Part shown: positions 1 through 9,134 of the stretch, one piece after another
Layout: each line of letters starts with the position of its first letter
Position numbering within the stretch: position 1 is the first letter of the stretch
Assembly (NCBI RefSeq): GCF_904846605.1
Contig: NZ_CAJHBI010000011.1
Location: forward strand, 27,040-91,039
Source: Psychrobacter sp. 72-O-c
Lineage (GTDB): Bacteria > Pseudomonadota > Gammaproteobacteria > Pseudomonadales > Moraxellaceae
DNA: 64,000 bases
Direction of reading: 5' to 3'
Position numbers and translations under genes: made by a program
The notes under the pieces: model-generated
Told to the model about the DNA's origin: nothing
The model's input: only the letters and a program-made list of their open reading frames with translations
Database searches by the model: none

Positions 1-81
1 TTGGGTAGAGTCTATAAAGAACACGGCGTCTCTATTATTAATCATTCCCCTATCTCCAAAGCATTGTTCAATAGTCTTTAG
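1..81 (+). CDS. 3' end of an unidentified gene entering from the left
   Basis: An open frame runs from the window edge to a TAG stop at 79-81 and encodes 26 residues ending in SKALFNSL. It overlaps by 14 bases the 3' end of the convergent glycosyltransferase gene. The composition is protein-like, but the piece is too short to name. In an OC-type locus a neighbouring sugar or housekeeping gene would be expected here. That it is coding at all is an inference. Confidence 0.35.
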   Translation: MGRVYKEHGVSIINHSPISKALFNSL

Positions 82-1264
82 TGATATCACTCCCTAAATC
101 TAACACCTGACCAAACTCTAAATATTGCCGAGCAATGCAGTTTGGCAACAGCTGTTGATTCAATGGCACTTTATAATGATTCAGATTCTCTATTGCTTGA
201 CTCATGAGCATTGCCAGTCCATCGATATCGCCTACAGGTATTAAGTTGCTCTCCGGCAGTAGCTCTCTTGGGCCAAACGGACAATCGGTACTGATCACTG
301 GCACATCTAACGCTTGTGCTTCGACGATGACATAGCCAAACCCTTCAAACTTAGACGTGAGTACCATCAACGCAGCAGTAGCAATTAATGGATAAGGATT
401 GGCCTGAAACCCTAGAAAATGAACACAGTCACCAATACTAAATTGAATAGACAATTGCTTCATTTCATCTTCAAGTTTGCCTTTACCCACTAATACCAAT
501 GGCAACTTTCGTTCCGTTTTAGCATACGCTTGCAATAAATCTCGATGACCTTTCATCGTATCGAATGATCCCACATGAACTATATAGCCCTTGTCAGTCA
601 AACCAAACTGCTCGATGGATAAAGGCTGTGCAGCGGCTTTTCTAATTTCATCAGCATCACATGGATTATAGATCGTCGTCGTTCTATTGAGATTAGTACT
701 ATTAGCACTATTACCGACAAGCGCTAGCAAGTCCTGATGTGCACCATCACTGACACAACTACAAGGATGGGAACCATATACCATTTTTAGGTGGTCGATG
801 ACTTGCTTGGGGGCATCTGATAGCAGATCTTGGAATTGTCTGGATAGTGCCGTATGCAATACATTCACAATATTTGATAATTGGCTATAAGCCATAATCC
901 AATTAATTTTATAAATATTAGCTAATATCAGATCTGGCATCCCTATATGACTAAGAATATAACAATCTATGCGCTTAGCCACTGCCCTATAAGCGCTAGC
1001 TTGCTCAGAATCTGGCGCAAATTCTTGCTTAGAGAACGTCTCATAGTATGGAACTACATGATACTGAACGCGAGGATCTAGCGGCATTTCTTGAGTGCCT
1101 TCTAGACAAAGCACATGAACGCGATAGTCCATTGCCACGTAAGCACGCGCCAACGTGGTTACCATACGTTCAGCGCCGCGACCTTCTAGCGCTTTTAATA
1201 TCATTAGAATAATAGGTTGGTTCATATCAGTCTTAGTACCGTTTTTTTCATGTCGTTGTTTCAT
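68..1264 (-). CDS. GT4-family glycosyltransferase
   Basis: This predicted cytoplasmic, membrane-associated GT-B glycosyltransferase would transfer a sugar from a nucleotide donor to a lipooligosaccharide or capsule acceptor. The N-terminal half has the acceptor-domain GxGAER motif near residues 28-33. The C-terminal half has the GT4 signature SKFEGFGYVIVEA, an E-x7-E motif, followed by DVPVISTDCPFGPREL. At 398 residues the length is normal. Residue 14 (ATG at 1225) is an alternative start matching where relatives begin; neither start has a clear Shine-Dalgarno sequence. It is a distant paralogue of the two GT4 genes at 5634-6746 and 7005-8087 and is convergent with the gene at the left edge. 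Donor and linkage cannot be told from sequence. Confidence 0.88.
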   Translation of the reverse strand: MKQRHEKNGTKTDMNQPIILMILKALEGRGAERMVTTLARAYVAMDYRVHVLCLEGTQEMPLDPRVQYHVVPYYETFSKQEFAPDSEQASAYRAVAKRIDCYILSHIGMPDLILANIYKINWIMAYSQLSNIVNVLHTALSRQFQDLLSDAPKQVIDHLKMVYGSHPCSCVSDGAHQDLLALVGNSANSTNLNRTTTIYNPCDADEIRKAAAQPLSIEQFGLTDKGYIVHVGSFDTMKGHRDLLQAYAKTERKLPLVLVGKGKLEDEMKQLSIQFSIGDCVHFLGFQANPYPLIATAALMVLTSKFEGFGYVIVEAQALDVPVISTDCPFGPRELLPESNLIPVGDIDGLAMLMSQAIENLNHYKVPLNQQLLPNCIARQYLEFGQVLDLGSDITKDY

Positions 1265-1317
1265 ATCCGTATAGTTAGTAGGCTGAGTGTGTTTATCACC
1301 TAGAAATCAATCCATTA

Positions 1318-1479
1318 ATTGTCACAGCGAGCTTGCCTTATATGATAGTCTCACTTACTTTCGTATTGGTACCGATGATATAATAAAGTATATGCGTACT
1401 GTATGTAGCAGCCAATGCAAAAATTGTTATCTCTCATGGACAAGCCAATCCACCAAATGACATTGGTGGTGATAAGTAA
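1318..1479 (+). pseudogene. Remnant of the 257-residue hypothetical gene family
   Basis: The 283-base gap between the first two genes is not empty. On the plus strand 1327-1400 translates to a run containing LYDSLTYFRIGTDD and then a Met-Arg, which matches the C-terminal part of the protein at 4854-5627 (LYDGLTYFRIGTDD, then NMRRR). After about 50 unrelated bases, a TGGTGG(A/T) stretch near 1464-1479 resembles the WW-ending 3' end of the same family. There is no start codon, the middle is lost and the frame is broken. It therefore looks like a decayed C-terminal fragment left by recombination. Confidence 0.6.
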
Positions 1480-1547
1480 CATCAACTCTATCGTTAAGCC
1501 AAGCCTGTGGCTAAAAAATTGCTGGTAATAGGATTATAGGATTAGTC

Positions 1548-2549
1548 ATGAAGTATCATGGTGAGAAAGAATTAGATATTGTAATCGCATGGGTAGATGG
1601 TGACAGTCCGACACTCAAACTAAAAAGAGAGCAGTACAAAGAAACAGAAGACGTGGCTTCAGATGCCATCACTTCAACGCGCTTCGCAAGTAATAATGAA
1701 ATATATTACAATATTGCTTCCATAATAAAATACGTGCCTTTCTGTCGTTATATATATATCGTTACTGATCAACAGCAGCCAAAATTTATAGACGAATTTG
1801 TCGAACAAAATATTTGTTCAAAAGACAAAATACGCATTATCGACCACAAAGATATATTTGCTGGGTATGAGCAGTTTTTGCCTACTTTCAATACCCGATC
1901 TATTGAAACCATGCTATGGAATATTCCTGAGCTGTCTGATTATTTTATATACATGAATGATGACTTCTTTTTTAATCAGCCTGCAACCATCGAAGATTTT
2001 ATAAAGGATAAAAAGATCATTATCAATGGCCATTGGAGAAAAAGCTCCATTCTACAGGTCAAACTTAAGTATCGAGAGTCTCTACAAAAGCTATCAGGGA
2101 AAAAAGTTCAACCAAAGCATACCGTTGCCCAAATGCTAAGCGCTAAAATTCTCGGTATGAATGAGTTTTTCGAAGTTCATCATTATCCACATATCGTAGA
2201 TAGAGACATTTTAAAAAATCATCTTTTGAACAATCCTCAGTTATTGAGCAAGCAAATTAAGTATAAGTTTAGAGATGTTGCTCAGGTAAACCCTATCACC
2301 TTAATGAATCATCTAAAGATTCAAAAAGATGAAGCTTGTTTGAAGCCTGAGATGCCAGTAAATTATCTTAAGAACAAAAGTAAAGTTGATGATTTTATAT
2401 TAGGCTTGCAACAAGAACCAATCAAATATGGATGTATACAAAGTTTAGATCTCCTTGATTCGAACTCATATCAAAAAATTAGTAATGCCATGACGCAAAA
2501 ATTTTCAGCGTATCTACCGTCATCGCTATTATTAAATACAAGTCGATAG
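1548..2549 (+). CDS. Stealth-family sugar-phosphate transferase
   Basis: Stealth proteins are hexose-1-phosphate transferases that build phosphodiester-linked surface polysaccharides. Conserved region 1 is visible at residues 10-20 (DIVIAWVDGDSP). Region 2 spans roughly residues 44-145, with TRFASNNEIYYNI, the IYIVTDQQQP stretch and the acidic YMNDDFFFNQP motif. The HHYPH segment near residue 215 fits region 3. At 333 residues the length is usual. The ATG is preceded by an AGGATT-like ribosome binding site. It leads a co-directional run with the dehydrogenase and epimerase genes, so it probably adds a phosphosugar to the outer-core or capsular glycan. The sugar is unknown. Confidence 0.88.
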   Translation: MKYHGEKELDIVIAWVDGDSPTLKLKREQYKETEDVASDAITSTRFASNNEIYYNIASIIKYVPFCRYIYIVTDQQQPKFIDEFVEQNICSKDKIRIIDHKDIFAGYEQFLPTFNTRSIETMLWNIPELSDYFIYMNDDFFFNQPATIEDFIKDKKIIINGHWRKSSILQVKLKYRESLQKLSGKKVQPKHTVAQMLSAKILGMNEFFEVHHYPHIVDRDILKNHLLNNPQLLSKQIKYKFRDVAQVNPITLMNHLKIQKDEACLKPEMPVNYLKNKSKVDDFILGLQQEPIKYGCIQSLDLLDSNSYQKISNAMTQKFSAYLPSSLLLNTSR

Positions 2550-2593
2550 AACCAAACTCATAATAACAAACTGAATATAACTTTGGATCTTTT

Positions 2594-3760
2594 ATGAAAA
2601 TAACAGTAGCAGGCACAGGCTATGTCGGCTTATCAAACGCCATGTTGCTTGCTCAACACCATGAAGTCATTGCCGTTGATATTATCCCAGAAAAGATTGA
2701 ATTGCTAAATGCAAAAAAATCTCCTATTGAAGATAAGGATATTGAAGACTTCTTGTTGAATAAAGAACTTAACTTCACAGCAACGCTAGATGCTAAAGCT
2801 GCTTATCAAAACGCTGATTTTGTCATTATTGCCACCCCTACCGATTACGATTCAAAAACCAATTATTTCAATACTGACAGCGTAGAAAAAGTTATTGAAC
2901 AGGTTCTCTCAGTGAATCAGAAAGCGGTAATAATTATAAAATCAACGGTACCAGTCGGATATACTGCTGAAGTAAGGCAGCGCTATTCAACAGATAATAT
3001 CATTTTCTCGCCTGAGTTTCTGCGAGAAGGTAAAGCGTTATATGACAATCTTTATCCTTCGAGGATTATTGTTGGTGAGCAATCTGAGCGAGCTCAATTA
3101 TTTGCGGACTTATTACTTGAAGGAGCAATAAAGAAGGATGTTCCTCAGCTTTTTACAGATCCTACTGAAGCAGAAGCCATTAAACTATTCTCAAATACCT
3201 ATCTAGCGATGCGGGTAGCGTATTTTAATGAGCTAGACACTTATGCGCAGACATTTGGACTTCAAACCAAGCAAATCATTGAAGGTGTTGGTTTAGATCC
3301 TCGTATCGGTACTCATTATAATAACCCATCATTTGGCTATGGGGGTTACTGCTTACCTAAAGATACCAAACAACTATTAGCGAATTATGATGAGGTGCCT
3401 AGTAATCTTATCAGAGCCATTGTTGATTCTAACAGAACCCGTAAAGACTTTATTGCTGATAAAATTATTGAAAGAAAACCAAAAATAGTGGGCGTACATC
3501 GACTGGTGATGAAAAGCGGTTCAGATAACTTCAGAGCCTCTGCTATTCAAGGCATCATGAAGCGCGTCAAAGCAAAAGGGATTGAGGTGGTGGTCTATGA
3601 ACCTGCGTTAAAAGAAGATAAGTTCTTTCATTCACGCGTGATTCAAGATTTAGAAGCATTCAAAGCGATGAGTGATGTTATCGTAGCCAACCGACTGTCT
3701 ATTGATATACAGGATGTCTCTCATAAAGTATTTACTCGAGACTTATTTGGAAGCGATTAA
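2594..3760 (+). CDS. ugd: UDP-glucose 6-dehydrogenase
   Basis: It oxidises UDP-glucose to UDP-glucuronate using two NAD+. The N-terminal Rossmann motif GTGYVGL is at residues 7-13. Catalytic residues of the family are in place: Glu141 in FSPEFLREG, Lys197 and Asn201 in [10 protein letters not shown], and the nucleophile Cys253 in [10 protein letters not shown]. The 388-residue length is that of bacterial Ugd. Its stop codon overlaps the start of the epimerase gene (TAATG), so the two are translationally coupled. The pair would convert UDP-Glc to UDP-GlcA and then probably to UDP-GalA for the surface glycan. Function is highly confident; the final sugar is inferred. Confidence 0.96.
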   Translation: MKITVAGTGYVGLSNAMLLAQHHEVIAVDIIPEKIELLNAKKSPIEDKDIEDFLLNKELNFTATLDAKAAYQNADFVIIATPTDYDSKTNYFNTDSVEKVIEQVLSVNQKAVIIIKSTVPVGYTAEVRQRYSTDNIIFSPEFLREGKALYDNLYPSRIIVGEQSERAQLFADLLLEGAIKKDVPQLFTDPTEAEAIKLFSNTYLAMRVAYFNELDTYAQTFGLQTKQIIEGVGLDPRIGTHYNNPSFGYGGYCLPKDTKQLLANYDEVPSNLIRAIVDSNRTRKDFIADKIIERKPKIVGVHRLVMKSGSDNFRASAIQGIMKRVKAKGIEVVVYEPALKEDKFFHSRVIQDLEAFKAMSDVIVANRLSIDIQDVSHKVFTRDLFGSD

Positions 3761-4758
3761 TGAAGATTTTAGTGACAGGCGCAGCGGGTTTTATTAGTTT
3801 TCATTTAATTAAAGCATTGTTACATAAAAACTGCTTCATCGTTGGTATTGACAATATTAACGATTACTATGATGTAGAGTTGAAAAATGATCGACTAAAA
3901 ATACTCAGTGATCACTCGACAGAAGATACTTTTAAATTTATTAAGCTGGACCTCGCTAACCGTGAGGCAATGTCCAATCTCTTTTCTGAATATGAGTTTG
4001 ATATTGTTGTTAATCTGGGCGCTCAGGCTGGCGTACGTTATTCTATTGAAAATCCCAACGCCTATATGGACTCAAACATGGTGGGGTTTTTAAACGTTCT
4101 TGAAGGGTGCAGGCATACTGACGTCAAGCATTTAGTATATGCCAGCTCTAGTTCTGTATACGGAATGAATGTAAAGCAACCTTTTAGCACTGAAGACTGT
4201 GTTGATTTTCCTATTAGCTTATATGCGGCTACTAAAAAATCTAATGAATTGATGGCGCATAGCTATAGCCATTTATACAACATTCCGACTACAGGCTTGC
4301 GCTTTTTTACCGTTTATGGTCCTTATGGTCGACCTGATATGGCTTATTTTTCATTCACTGAAAAGATACTTAAAGGTGAAACGATTGACGTGTTTAATAA
4401 TGGTGAGATGCAACGTGACTTTACCTACATTGATGATGTTGTAGAAGGTATCGTCCGTATAATGGATAAAACACCCTTACCTCAGCAGTCTTTAGTTACT
4501 ACAGCGACAGCGCCCTATAAAATTTACAATATCGGTAATAACCAGCCGGTGACTTTACGTCGTTTCATTACCGCAATTGAGAGTGCTTGCGAGAAAAAGG
4601 CTGAAGAAAATTTACTACCTATGCAGCCAGGCGATGTACCGATTACTTATGCTGACATAGATGAGCTTGTCAAAGACATTGACTTCAAACCCGTGATAAC
4701 TATAGAAGACGGTATTACAAAATTTGTGAATTGGTATAGAGAGTATTATTTAGTTTAA
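3760..4758 (+). CDS. UDP-glucuronate 4-epimerase-like SDR
   Basis: This extended short-chain dehydrogenase/reductase of the nucleotide-sugar epimerase family most resembles UDP-GlcA 4-epimerases. Catalytic Tyr155 and Lys159 are in YAATK, a Ser run lies at 130-132, and the RFFTVYGP-GRPDMA sugar-binding stretch is present. The usual TGxxGxxG dinucleotide motif here reads TGAAGFIS, so Ser13 replaces the third glycine (AGT instead of a GGN codon). That may weaken NAD binding. The length of 332 residues is normal. It is coupled to ugd by a one-base overlap. A UDP-Glc/GlcNAc epimerase is an alternative, but the partner gene favours UDP-GlcA. Confidence 0.87.
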   Translation: MKILVTGAAGFISFHLIKALLHKNCFIVGIDNINDYYDVELKNDRLKILSDHSTEDTFKFIKLDLANREAMSNLFSEYEFDIVVNLGAQAGVRYSIENPNAYMDSNMVGFLNVLEGCRHTDVKHLVYASSSSVYGMNVKQPFSTEDCVDFPISLYAATKKSNELMAHSYSHLYNIPTTGLRFFTVYGPYGRPDMAYFSFTEKILKGETIDVFNNGEMQRDFTYIDDVVEGIVRIMDKTPLPQQSLVTTATAPYKIYNIGNNQPVTLRRFITAIESACEKKAEENLLPMQPGDVPITYADIDELVKDIDFKPVITIEDGITKFVNWYREYYLV

Positions 4759-4853
4759 GTACGAAATAAGTATATCTAAATATAAGTCTAATGCCTCCGT
4801 ACCAGATGTCTCAGCCCTAGTATCACTATATTTGCTCAAAGGATTTAAACGAC

Positions 4854-5627
4854 ATGACCACATCTTCGAAGTGGCAACGAAAAATTATTTTAATGTTTAG
4901 AAGTGAAAAAAGACTAAATGCAGGTAAGATTGTTGAAACCTACAACGATAAAAGTTTTGAAGAGATGAAAGCAACAGTAATAACAGAGTCAATGTGTAAT
5001 CTTGAGACATTAACTGACAAGCGTAAAACCACAGATTTAGAAGGTCATTTAAATAATTTAAAACACCAAATGATAGGGCTTTCAGAGCTCTACTTTTATC
5101 ACAATACATTAATTATATTATTACGTCGTAAATATAAAATAGACGAAACATTTGCCGAACTTGAAAGGCTATGGGCCGCAGAAAGCGATTATTTATTAGA
5201 GTATATCTCAATACGGTGGATCGTCTCTGCTTGCGATACGTTTATTGATTATTCAAAAGATATAAAAAGAGCGGCTATTTTGATGAATGTCGTTACGTTG
5301 ATGAACACTTTAAGAGCCTATGAGACTAAAAAATTCTTACAGCTACCCGCTGAATTTGAGTCTATGCCATTGAGTGATGATAAAACAGATATACTCTATC
5401 GCGGCGACTTACCTTTGTATGACGGGCTTACTTACTTCCGTATTGGCACTGACGATAGCTTAAGAAACATGCGAAGACGCTATGAGAAATTCTATAAAAC
5501 CGACAAACTCGCTACCACTATATTGTTATCCGTATTCGAAAGACTACAAAATAATGGCAGCGCTTTTGCCACTCTACGACAATTACACAGAGACGATTGG
5601 TCTAAATGGTGGATAGATGAAAAGTAA
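4854..5627 (+). CDS. Hypothetical protein, founder of a local gene family
   Basis: This 257-residue protein is not recognised. It has no signal peptide and no clear membrane segment, and its composition is charged and helix-like. Distinctive stretches are SIRWIVSACDTFIDY near residues 120-135 and YFRIGTDDSLRNMRRR near 197-212, and it ends in a Trp-rich tail (SKWWIDEK). Two broken relatives lie in the same window, at 1318-1479 and 10007-10519, always on the plus strand, so the family is tied to this locus. The gene follows the epimerase by 95 bases and ends 6 bases before the convergent glycosyltransferase, leaving no room for a terminator. A role in glycan assembly is suggested only by position. 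Confidence 0.7.
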   Translation: MTTSSKWQRKIILMFRSEKRLNAGKIVETYNDKSFEEMKATVITESMCNLETLTDKRKTTDLEGHLNNLKHQMIGLSELYFYHNTLIILLRRKYKIDETFAELERLWAAESDYLLEYISIRWIVSACDTFIDYSKDIKRAAILMNVVTLMNTLRAYETKKFLQLPAEFESMPLSDDKTDILYRGDLPLYDGLTYFRIGTDDSLRNMRRRYEKFYKTDKLATTILLSVFERLQNNGSAFATLRQLHRDDWSKWWIDEK

Positions 5628-5633
5628 TTTTTA

Positions 5634-6746
5634 CTAGGCACTAGCTGCGAATGCAATATATTTTTTAGCTATACTAACAGGAAGAAGGGCTTCATCGAAA
5701 GGCGAATAAAACTGTTGCGGATTTTTCATTGCCTGCCCCATTTTTTTAGCGATAGCGTCGATATCACCTATTTGCATCAAATTACTTTTAGGCAGCAGCT
5801 CGCTTGGGCCAGACGGACAGTTGGTACTGATAACAGGCGTACCTATAGCTAAAGCTTCTGGAATAACTAAAGGACACCCTTCCCAGTCAGAGGTCAATAC
5901 TTTAAATTGGGCATGCTTAATAAAAGGAAAAGGATTTTCTTGAAAACCTAAAAATACTACTTTATCTTCTAAATTAAGCGCTATAACTAACTGCTCTATG
6001 TCTCTTCGGTACTTACCCTTACCCAAAAGCAGTAAAGGCATAGATTGATCAGTTTGAGCATAAGCATTCAACAACACATCATGACGCTTCGCTTTTTTAA
6101 AACTGCCAACATGAATAATATAATTTTGGTACTCGGGAATAAATGCATCAGCCAGTTTTTTAATATGGTCTCTATCGATTGGATTGTGAACAGCAGTTGT
6201 TGGTGTAATATCACCAAAACTTTTTATAAAATCTTTTTGAACCCCATCACTGACACATAAACAAGGATGCTTTGAGTAAATGTTAGCAAAATTCAATTTA
6301 CTCTGATTATTATCTATATCATGAAACTTATACAATAGCGACAACGTATTATGAATGGTATAGATGATGTTTGGCAGGCGACTGTAACTAAATACACTAT
6401 CTGAGCGATCAAGGTTTGATAAGATAAGATCAGGTTGGCCAATTTTTTTGGTAATGTAATTATCTAGCGCACGGGCGAAAAATTTCTCGCGACGATCTAA
6501 TTCTGGTATGAGCTTATAGTGCTTAAACTTAAGCATATGATAAATTAGATTCGGATTAAGATCGTACTCTACCCGAGGTTTAAACCTCAGAATATGTACC
6601 TCATAGCCTAATTCATAGAACCCTTGTCCTAAAGTAAGTACAACGCGCTCCGCACCTCCACCTTGGAGACAATTAATAACCAGCAGCACTTTTTTCTGAT
6701 TTTTTTTGACTAGATCTTTTTTAATTTTGATAATATTATTAAACAT
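5634..6746 (-). CDS. GT4-family glycosyltransferase, duplicated copy A
   Basis: This GT-B glycosyltransferase has the LQGGGAERVV motif near residues 28-37, the E-x7-E donor motif in WEGCPLVIPEAL, and then GTPVISTNCPSGPSELL. It is strikingly similar over its whole length to the protein at 7005-8087 and carries about 10 extra N-terminal lysine-rich residues. Changes inside the donor motif (CPLVIPE against FALVIAE) suggest the copies may differ in donor or acceptor. A decayed piece of the glycosyltransferase gene that precedes copy B lies just upstream (6815-6975). The pair therefore arose by tandem duplication of a two-gene unit. The frame is intact and it is probably functional. Confidence 0.88.
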   Translation of the reverse strand: MFNNIIKIKKDLVKKNQKKVLLVINCLQGGGAERVVLTLGQGFYELGYEVHILRFKPRVEYDLNPNLIYHMLKFKHYKLIPELDRREKFFARALDNYITKKIGQPDLILSNLDRSDSVFSYSRLPNIIYTIHNTLSLLYKFHDIDNNQSKLNFANIYSKHPCLCVSDGVQKDFIKSFGDITPTTAVHNPIDRDHIKKLADAFIPEYQNYIIHVGSFKKAKRHDVLLNAYAQTDQSMPLLLLGKGKYRRDIEQLVIALNLEDKVVFLGFQENPFPFIKHAQFKVLTSDWEGCPLVIPEALAIGTPVISTNCPSGPSELLPKSNLMQIGDIDAIAKKMGQAMKNPQQFYSPFDEALLPVSIAKKYIAFAASA

Positions 6747-6814
6747 TTCTTAGATATTCCTAAAAATAAAATTTTTAAGCTTAAAGGATATGTGATTTCA
6801 TTACTTTATATCGC

Positions 6815-6975
6815 TTATGGTTTTTTTAGGAAGTTGCCGAACGTCTTTAGTTAGCAGTTATCCATCTTGTAAAGCTACTTCGTAATACCTATTGAATAGA
6901 CCATTAAGCTCTTGTATTAGATGCGGCGTAATCCTATCATTAAACCAATGTTCAGATCCTTTTTTTTCGATTTTT
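6815..6975 (-). pseudogene. Decayed C-terminal piece of a DxD glycosyltransferase gene
   Basis: The 258-base gap between the two GT4 copies contains, on the minus strand, a reading resembling EHWFNDRITPH, then a YYEVAL-like stretch, then a LPKKT-like end. It matches residues about 220-265 of the intact protein at 8172-9038 (EHWFDGEIMPHPRQ, YYNEAL, FPKKTQ). In-frame stops and small deletions interrupt it, and no start remains. This is the ghost of the second gene of a duplicated GT4 plus GT8-like module. Confidence 0.7.
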
Positions 6976-7004
6976 ATTTTAGTTGTCCACTATAAATATA
7001 TGAA

Positions 7005-8087
7005 TCAAGAAAAATTTTGAGCAAATTTTAGGTATTTTTTAGCTATATTGACCGGAAGAAGTGCTTTATTAAACGGGGCATGAAATTGCTGTGGGTTTTT
7101 CATCGCCTGGCGCATCTTTTCAGCGATAGCGTCAATATCACCCATCGGCATCAAATTACTCTTAGGCAGCAACTCGCTTGGGCCAGATGGACAGTTGGTA
7201 CTGATAACGGGCGTACCCAGTGCTAGAGCCTCGGCAATGACTAGGGCAAACCCTTCCCAATCAGAGGTTAACACTTTAAATTGTGCGTGTTTAATATAGG
7301 GAAAAGGATTTTCGAGAAAGCCTAAAAACACTACCTTATCTTCTAGCTTTAGCTCTGTAACTAACTGTTTTATCTCACTTTTAAGCTTACCTTGACCTAA
7401 AAGTAGCAATGGCATAGATCTATCTGTTTGCGCATAAGCTCTTACCAATACGTCATGACGTTTCGCGTTTTTAAAACTACCAATATGCATTATGTAATTA
7501 TGATATTTAGGGATAAATGCGTTAGCCTGCTTTTGAATGTCATCTCTATCAATTGGATTGTAGATGGCTGTCGTTGGTGTAATATTACCAAAACTCTCCA
7601 CAAAATCTTTTTTAGCACCTTCGCTTACGCATACGCAAGGATGTTTAGCATATATATTTTTTAATTTTGATTGCAATATGTCAGCATCACTTATTTTATT
7701 GAATTTATACAATAGTGATACTGTATTATGAATGACGTAAATAATATTTGATAGTTTACTGTTACTAAAAATGCTGTCAGCACGATCGAGATTGGACAAG
7801 ATCATATCAGGCTGACCAATTTTGCTTAAGATGTATTTATCAACGGCACGCGCAAAAATTTTATCTCGTCTTTCTGACCCCGGTATAAGTTTATAGGGCT
7901 TAAACTTGAGCACATGATAGTTAAGATTAGGATTGAGATCATATTGTACTAGCGACTTAAACCTTAAAATATGCACCTCATAGCCCAACTCGTAAAACCC
8001 TTGTCCTAAAGTAAGTACAACACGCTCTGCACCACCACCTTGTAGGCAATTAATAGCGAGCACCACTATTTGAGCATGTTGTTTCAT
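7005..8087 (-). CDS. GT4-family glycosyltransferase, duplicated copy B
   Basis: At 360 residues, this GT-B glycosyltransferase has LQGGGAERVV near residues 16-25, the donor motif WEGFALVIAEAL (E-x7-E) and GTPVISTNCPSGPSELL near the C-terminus. It is the close paralogue of 5634-6746. It lies downstream of, and in the same direction as, the DxD glycosyltransferase at 8172-9038, from which it is separated by 84 bases, so the two are probably co-transcribed. The likely role is sequential sugar addition to the outer core. The sugar donor is unknown. Confidence 0.89.
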   Translation of the reverse strand: MKQHAQIVVLAINCLQGGGAERVVLTLGQGFYELGYEVHILRFKSLVQYDLNPNLNYHVLKFKPYKLIPGSERRDKIFARAVDKYILSKIGQPDMILSNLDRADSIFSNSKLSNIIYVIHNTVSLLYKFNKISDADILQSKLKNIYAKHPCVCVSEGAKKDFVESFGNITPTTAIYNPIDRDDIQKQANAFIPKYHNYIMHIGSFKNAKRHDVLVRAYAQTDRSMPLLLLGQGKLKSEIKQLVTELKLEDKVVFLGFLENPFPYIKHAQFKVLTSDWEGFALVIAEALALGTPVISTNCPSGPSELLPKSNLMPMGDIDAIAEKMRQAMKNPQQFHAPFNKALLPVNIAKKYLKFAQNFS

Positions 8088-8171
8088 AAATGCTGACCTA
8101 TAGATAAGCTAAGTACTTGTATAGTTAAACACGAAATACTTATATAAATGATTACTGTTGGAACAAACAGC

Positions 8172-9038
8172 TTAACGTTTGAACAATCTTGAAAACAACG
8201 ACTTTGAAGATTGTGGTCGCGTGACTTTATTACCAATGTAATGTTGCTGAGTCTTTTTTGGAAAACTACCAAAGGAATCAGTGCGATAATTGTCTAACTG
8301 ATAGCCAGAGGCCAGTGCTTCATTATAATAGTGATCAAACAACTTATCCAAGTCCTGTCTTGGGTGCGGCATTATCTCACCATCGAACCAGTGCTCAAGC
8401 CCTTCCTTACTTACTCTTGCTAGCGAATACTTGTGGCTGAACTGTGTGCCCATATCCGAGTAATGTAATATTTTAATATCTTCTACTGCCAAGCCTTCAC
8501 CATCAACACAGTTATAGCTATCTTGGTAAGGTTCGATCAATTTTTTATTTTTCTTAAATAGCTTCATCATGTCTTTATGGCTGTAAGGATTTTCTTTTAG
8601 CTGGTTGAGTGACGGAATAACTTTTTTGGCCTTACTACAGTCCCAAACACAAGTACATAGTCGAGTCATATCAGCATTCGTTTTGGCCGCTACTATAGAC
8701 TGTTCATCAATAGAATGATGCCATAACTTTGCTAAATCATCTAAAATAACAACATCGGTATCCATGTAAATCGCACGCCCTAAGTAGTTGCAGTATTCAG
8801 GGATGGCCCAACGAAACCCTGAAAAGGGGGTTGACCATTTACTAGTATCCCAACCTTCACCTGTCTCTGGGTTTGAGTACCAATAGCTATTAGGGTCACG
8901 TGATAGCTGCATCCATACGATTTCAACTGGCGAGCTGGTATGTTTATGAATACTGTAATCTAATACCATCATTTGTTCTAGATCACAATTATTGGGATCA
9001 CAACCTACAAAGACTTTAATAATGTCATTCTGCTTCAT
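8172..9038 (-). CDS. GT8-like glycosyltransferase (DxD)
   Basis: This GT-A type glycosyltransferase has 288 residues. The metal- and nucleotide-sugar-binding DxD motif is Asp93-Thr-Asp95 in AIYMDTDVVIL. The N-terminal IKVFVGCDPN resembles the first beta strand of GT8-like enzymes, and HYSDM near residue 195 fits the second metal ligand region. The last 20 residues are basic, which is typical of peripheral inner-membrane glycosyltransferases. It sits upstream of GT4 copy B and has a decayed relative at 6815-6975. Family assignment is good to the fold level; the exact GT family and specificity are not certain. Confidence 0.82.
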   Translation of the reverse strand: MKQNDIIKVFVGCDPNNCDLEQMMVLDYSIHKHTSSPVEIVWMQLSRDPNSYWYSNPETGEGWDTSKWSTPFSGFRWAIPEYCNYLGRAIYMDTDVVILDDLAKLWHHSIDEQSIVAAKTNADMTRLCTCVWDCSKAKKVIPSLNQLKENPYSHKDMMKLFKKNKKLIEPYQDSYNCVDGEGLAVEDIKILHYSDMGTQFSHKYSLARVSKEGLEHWFDGEIMPHPRQDLDKLFDHYYNEALASGYQLDNYRTDSFGSFPKKTQQHYIGNKVTRPQSSKSLFSRLFKR

Positions 9039-9134
9039 ATTCTCGCCTGCTAGCTAGTCAATATCGTAAACTTGGTATTCCTAAAACTTTAAACTAAGAA
9101 TATCTAGTTGCTACTTATTTATCTATATTTATAA

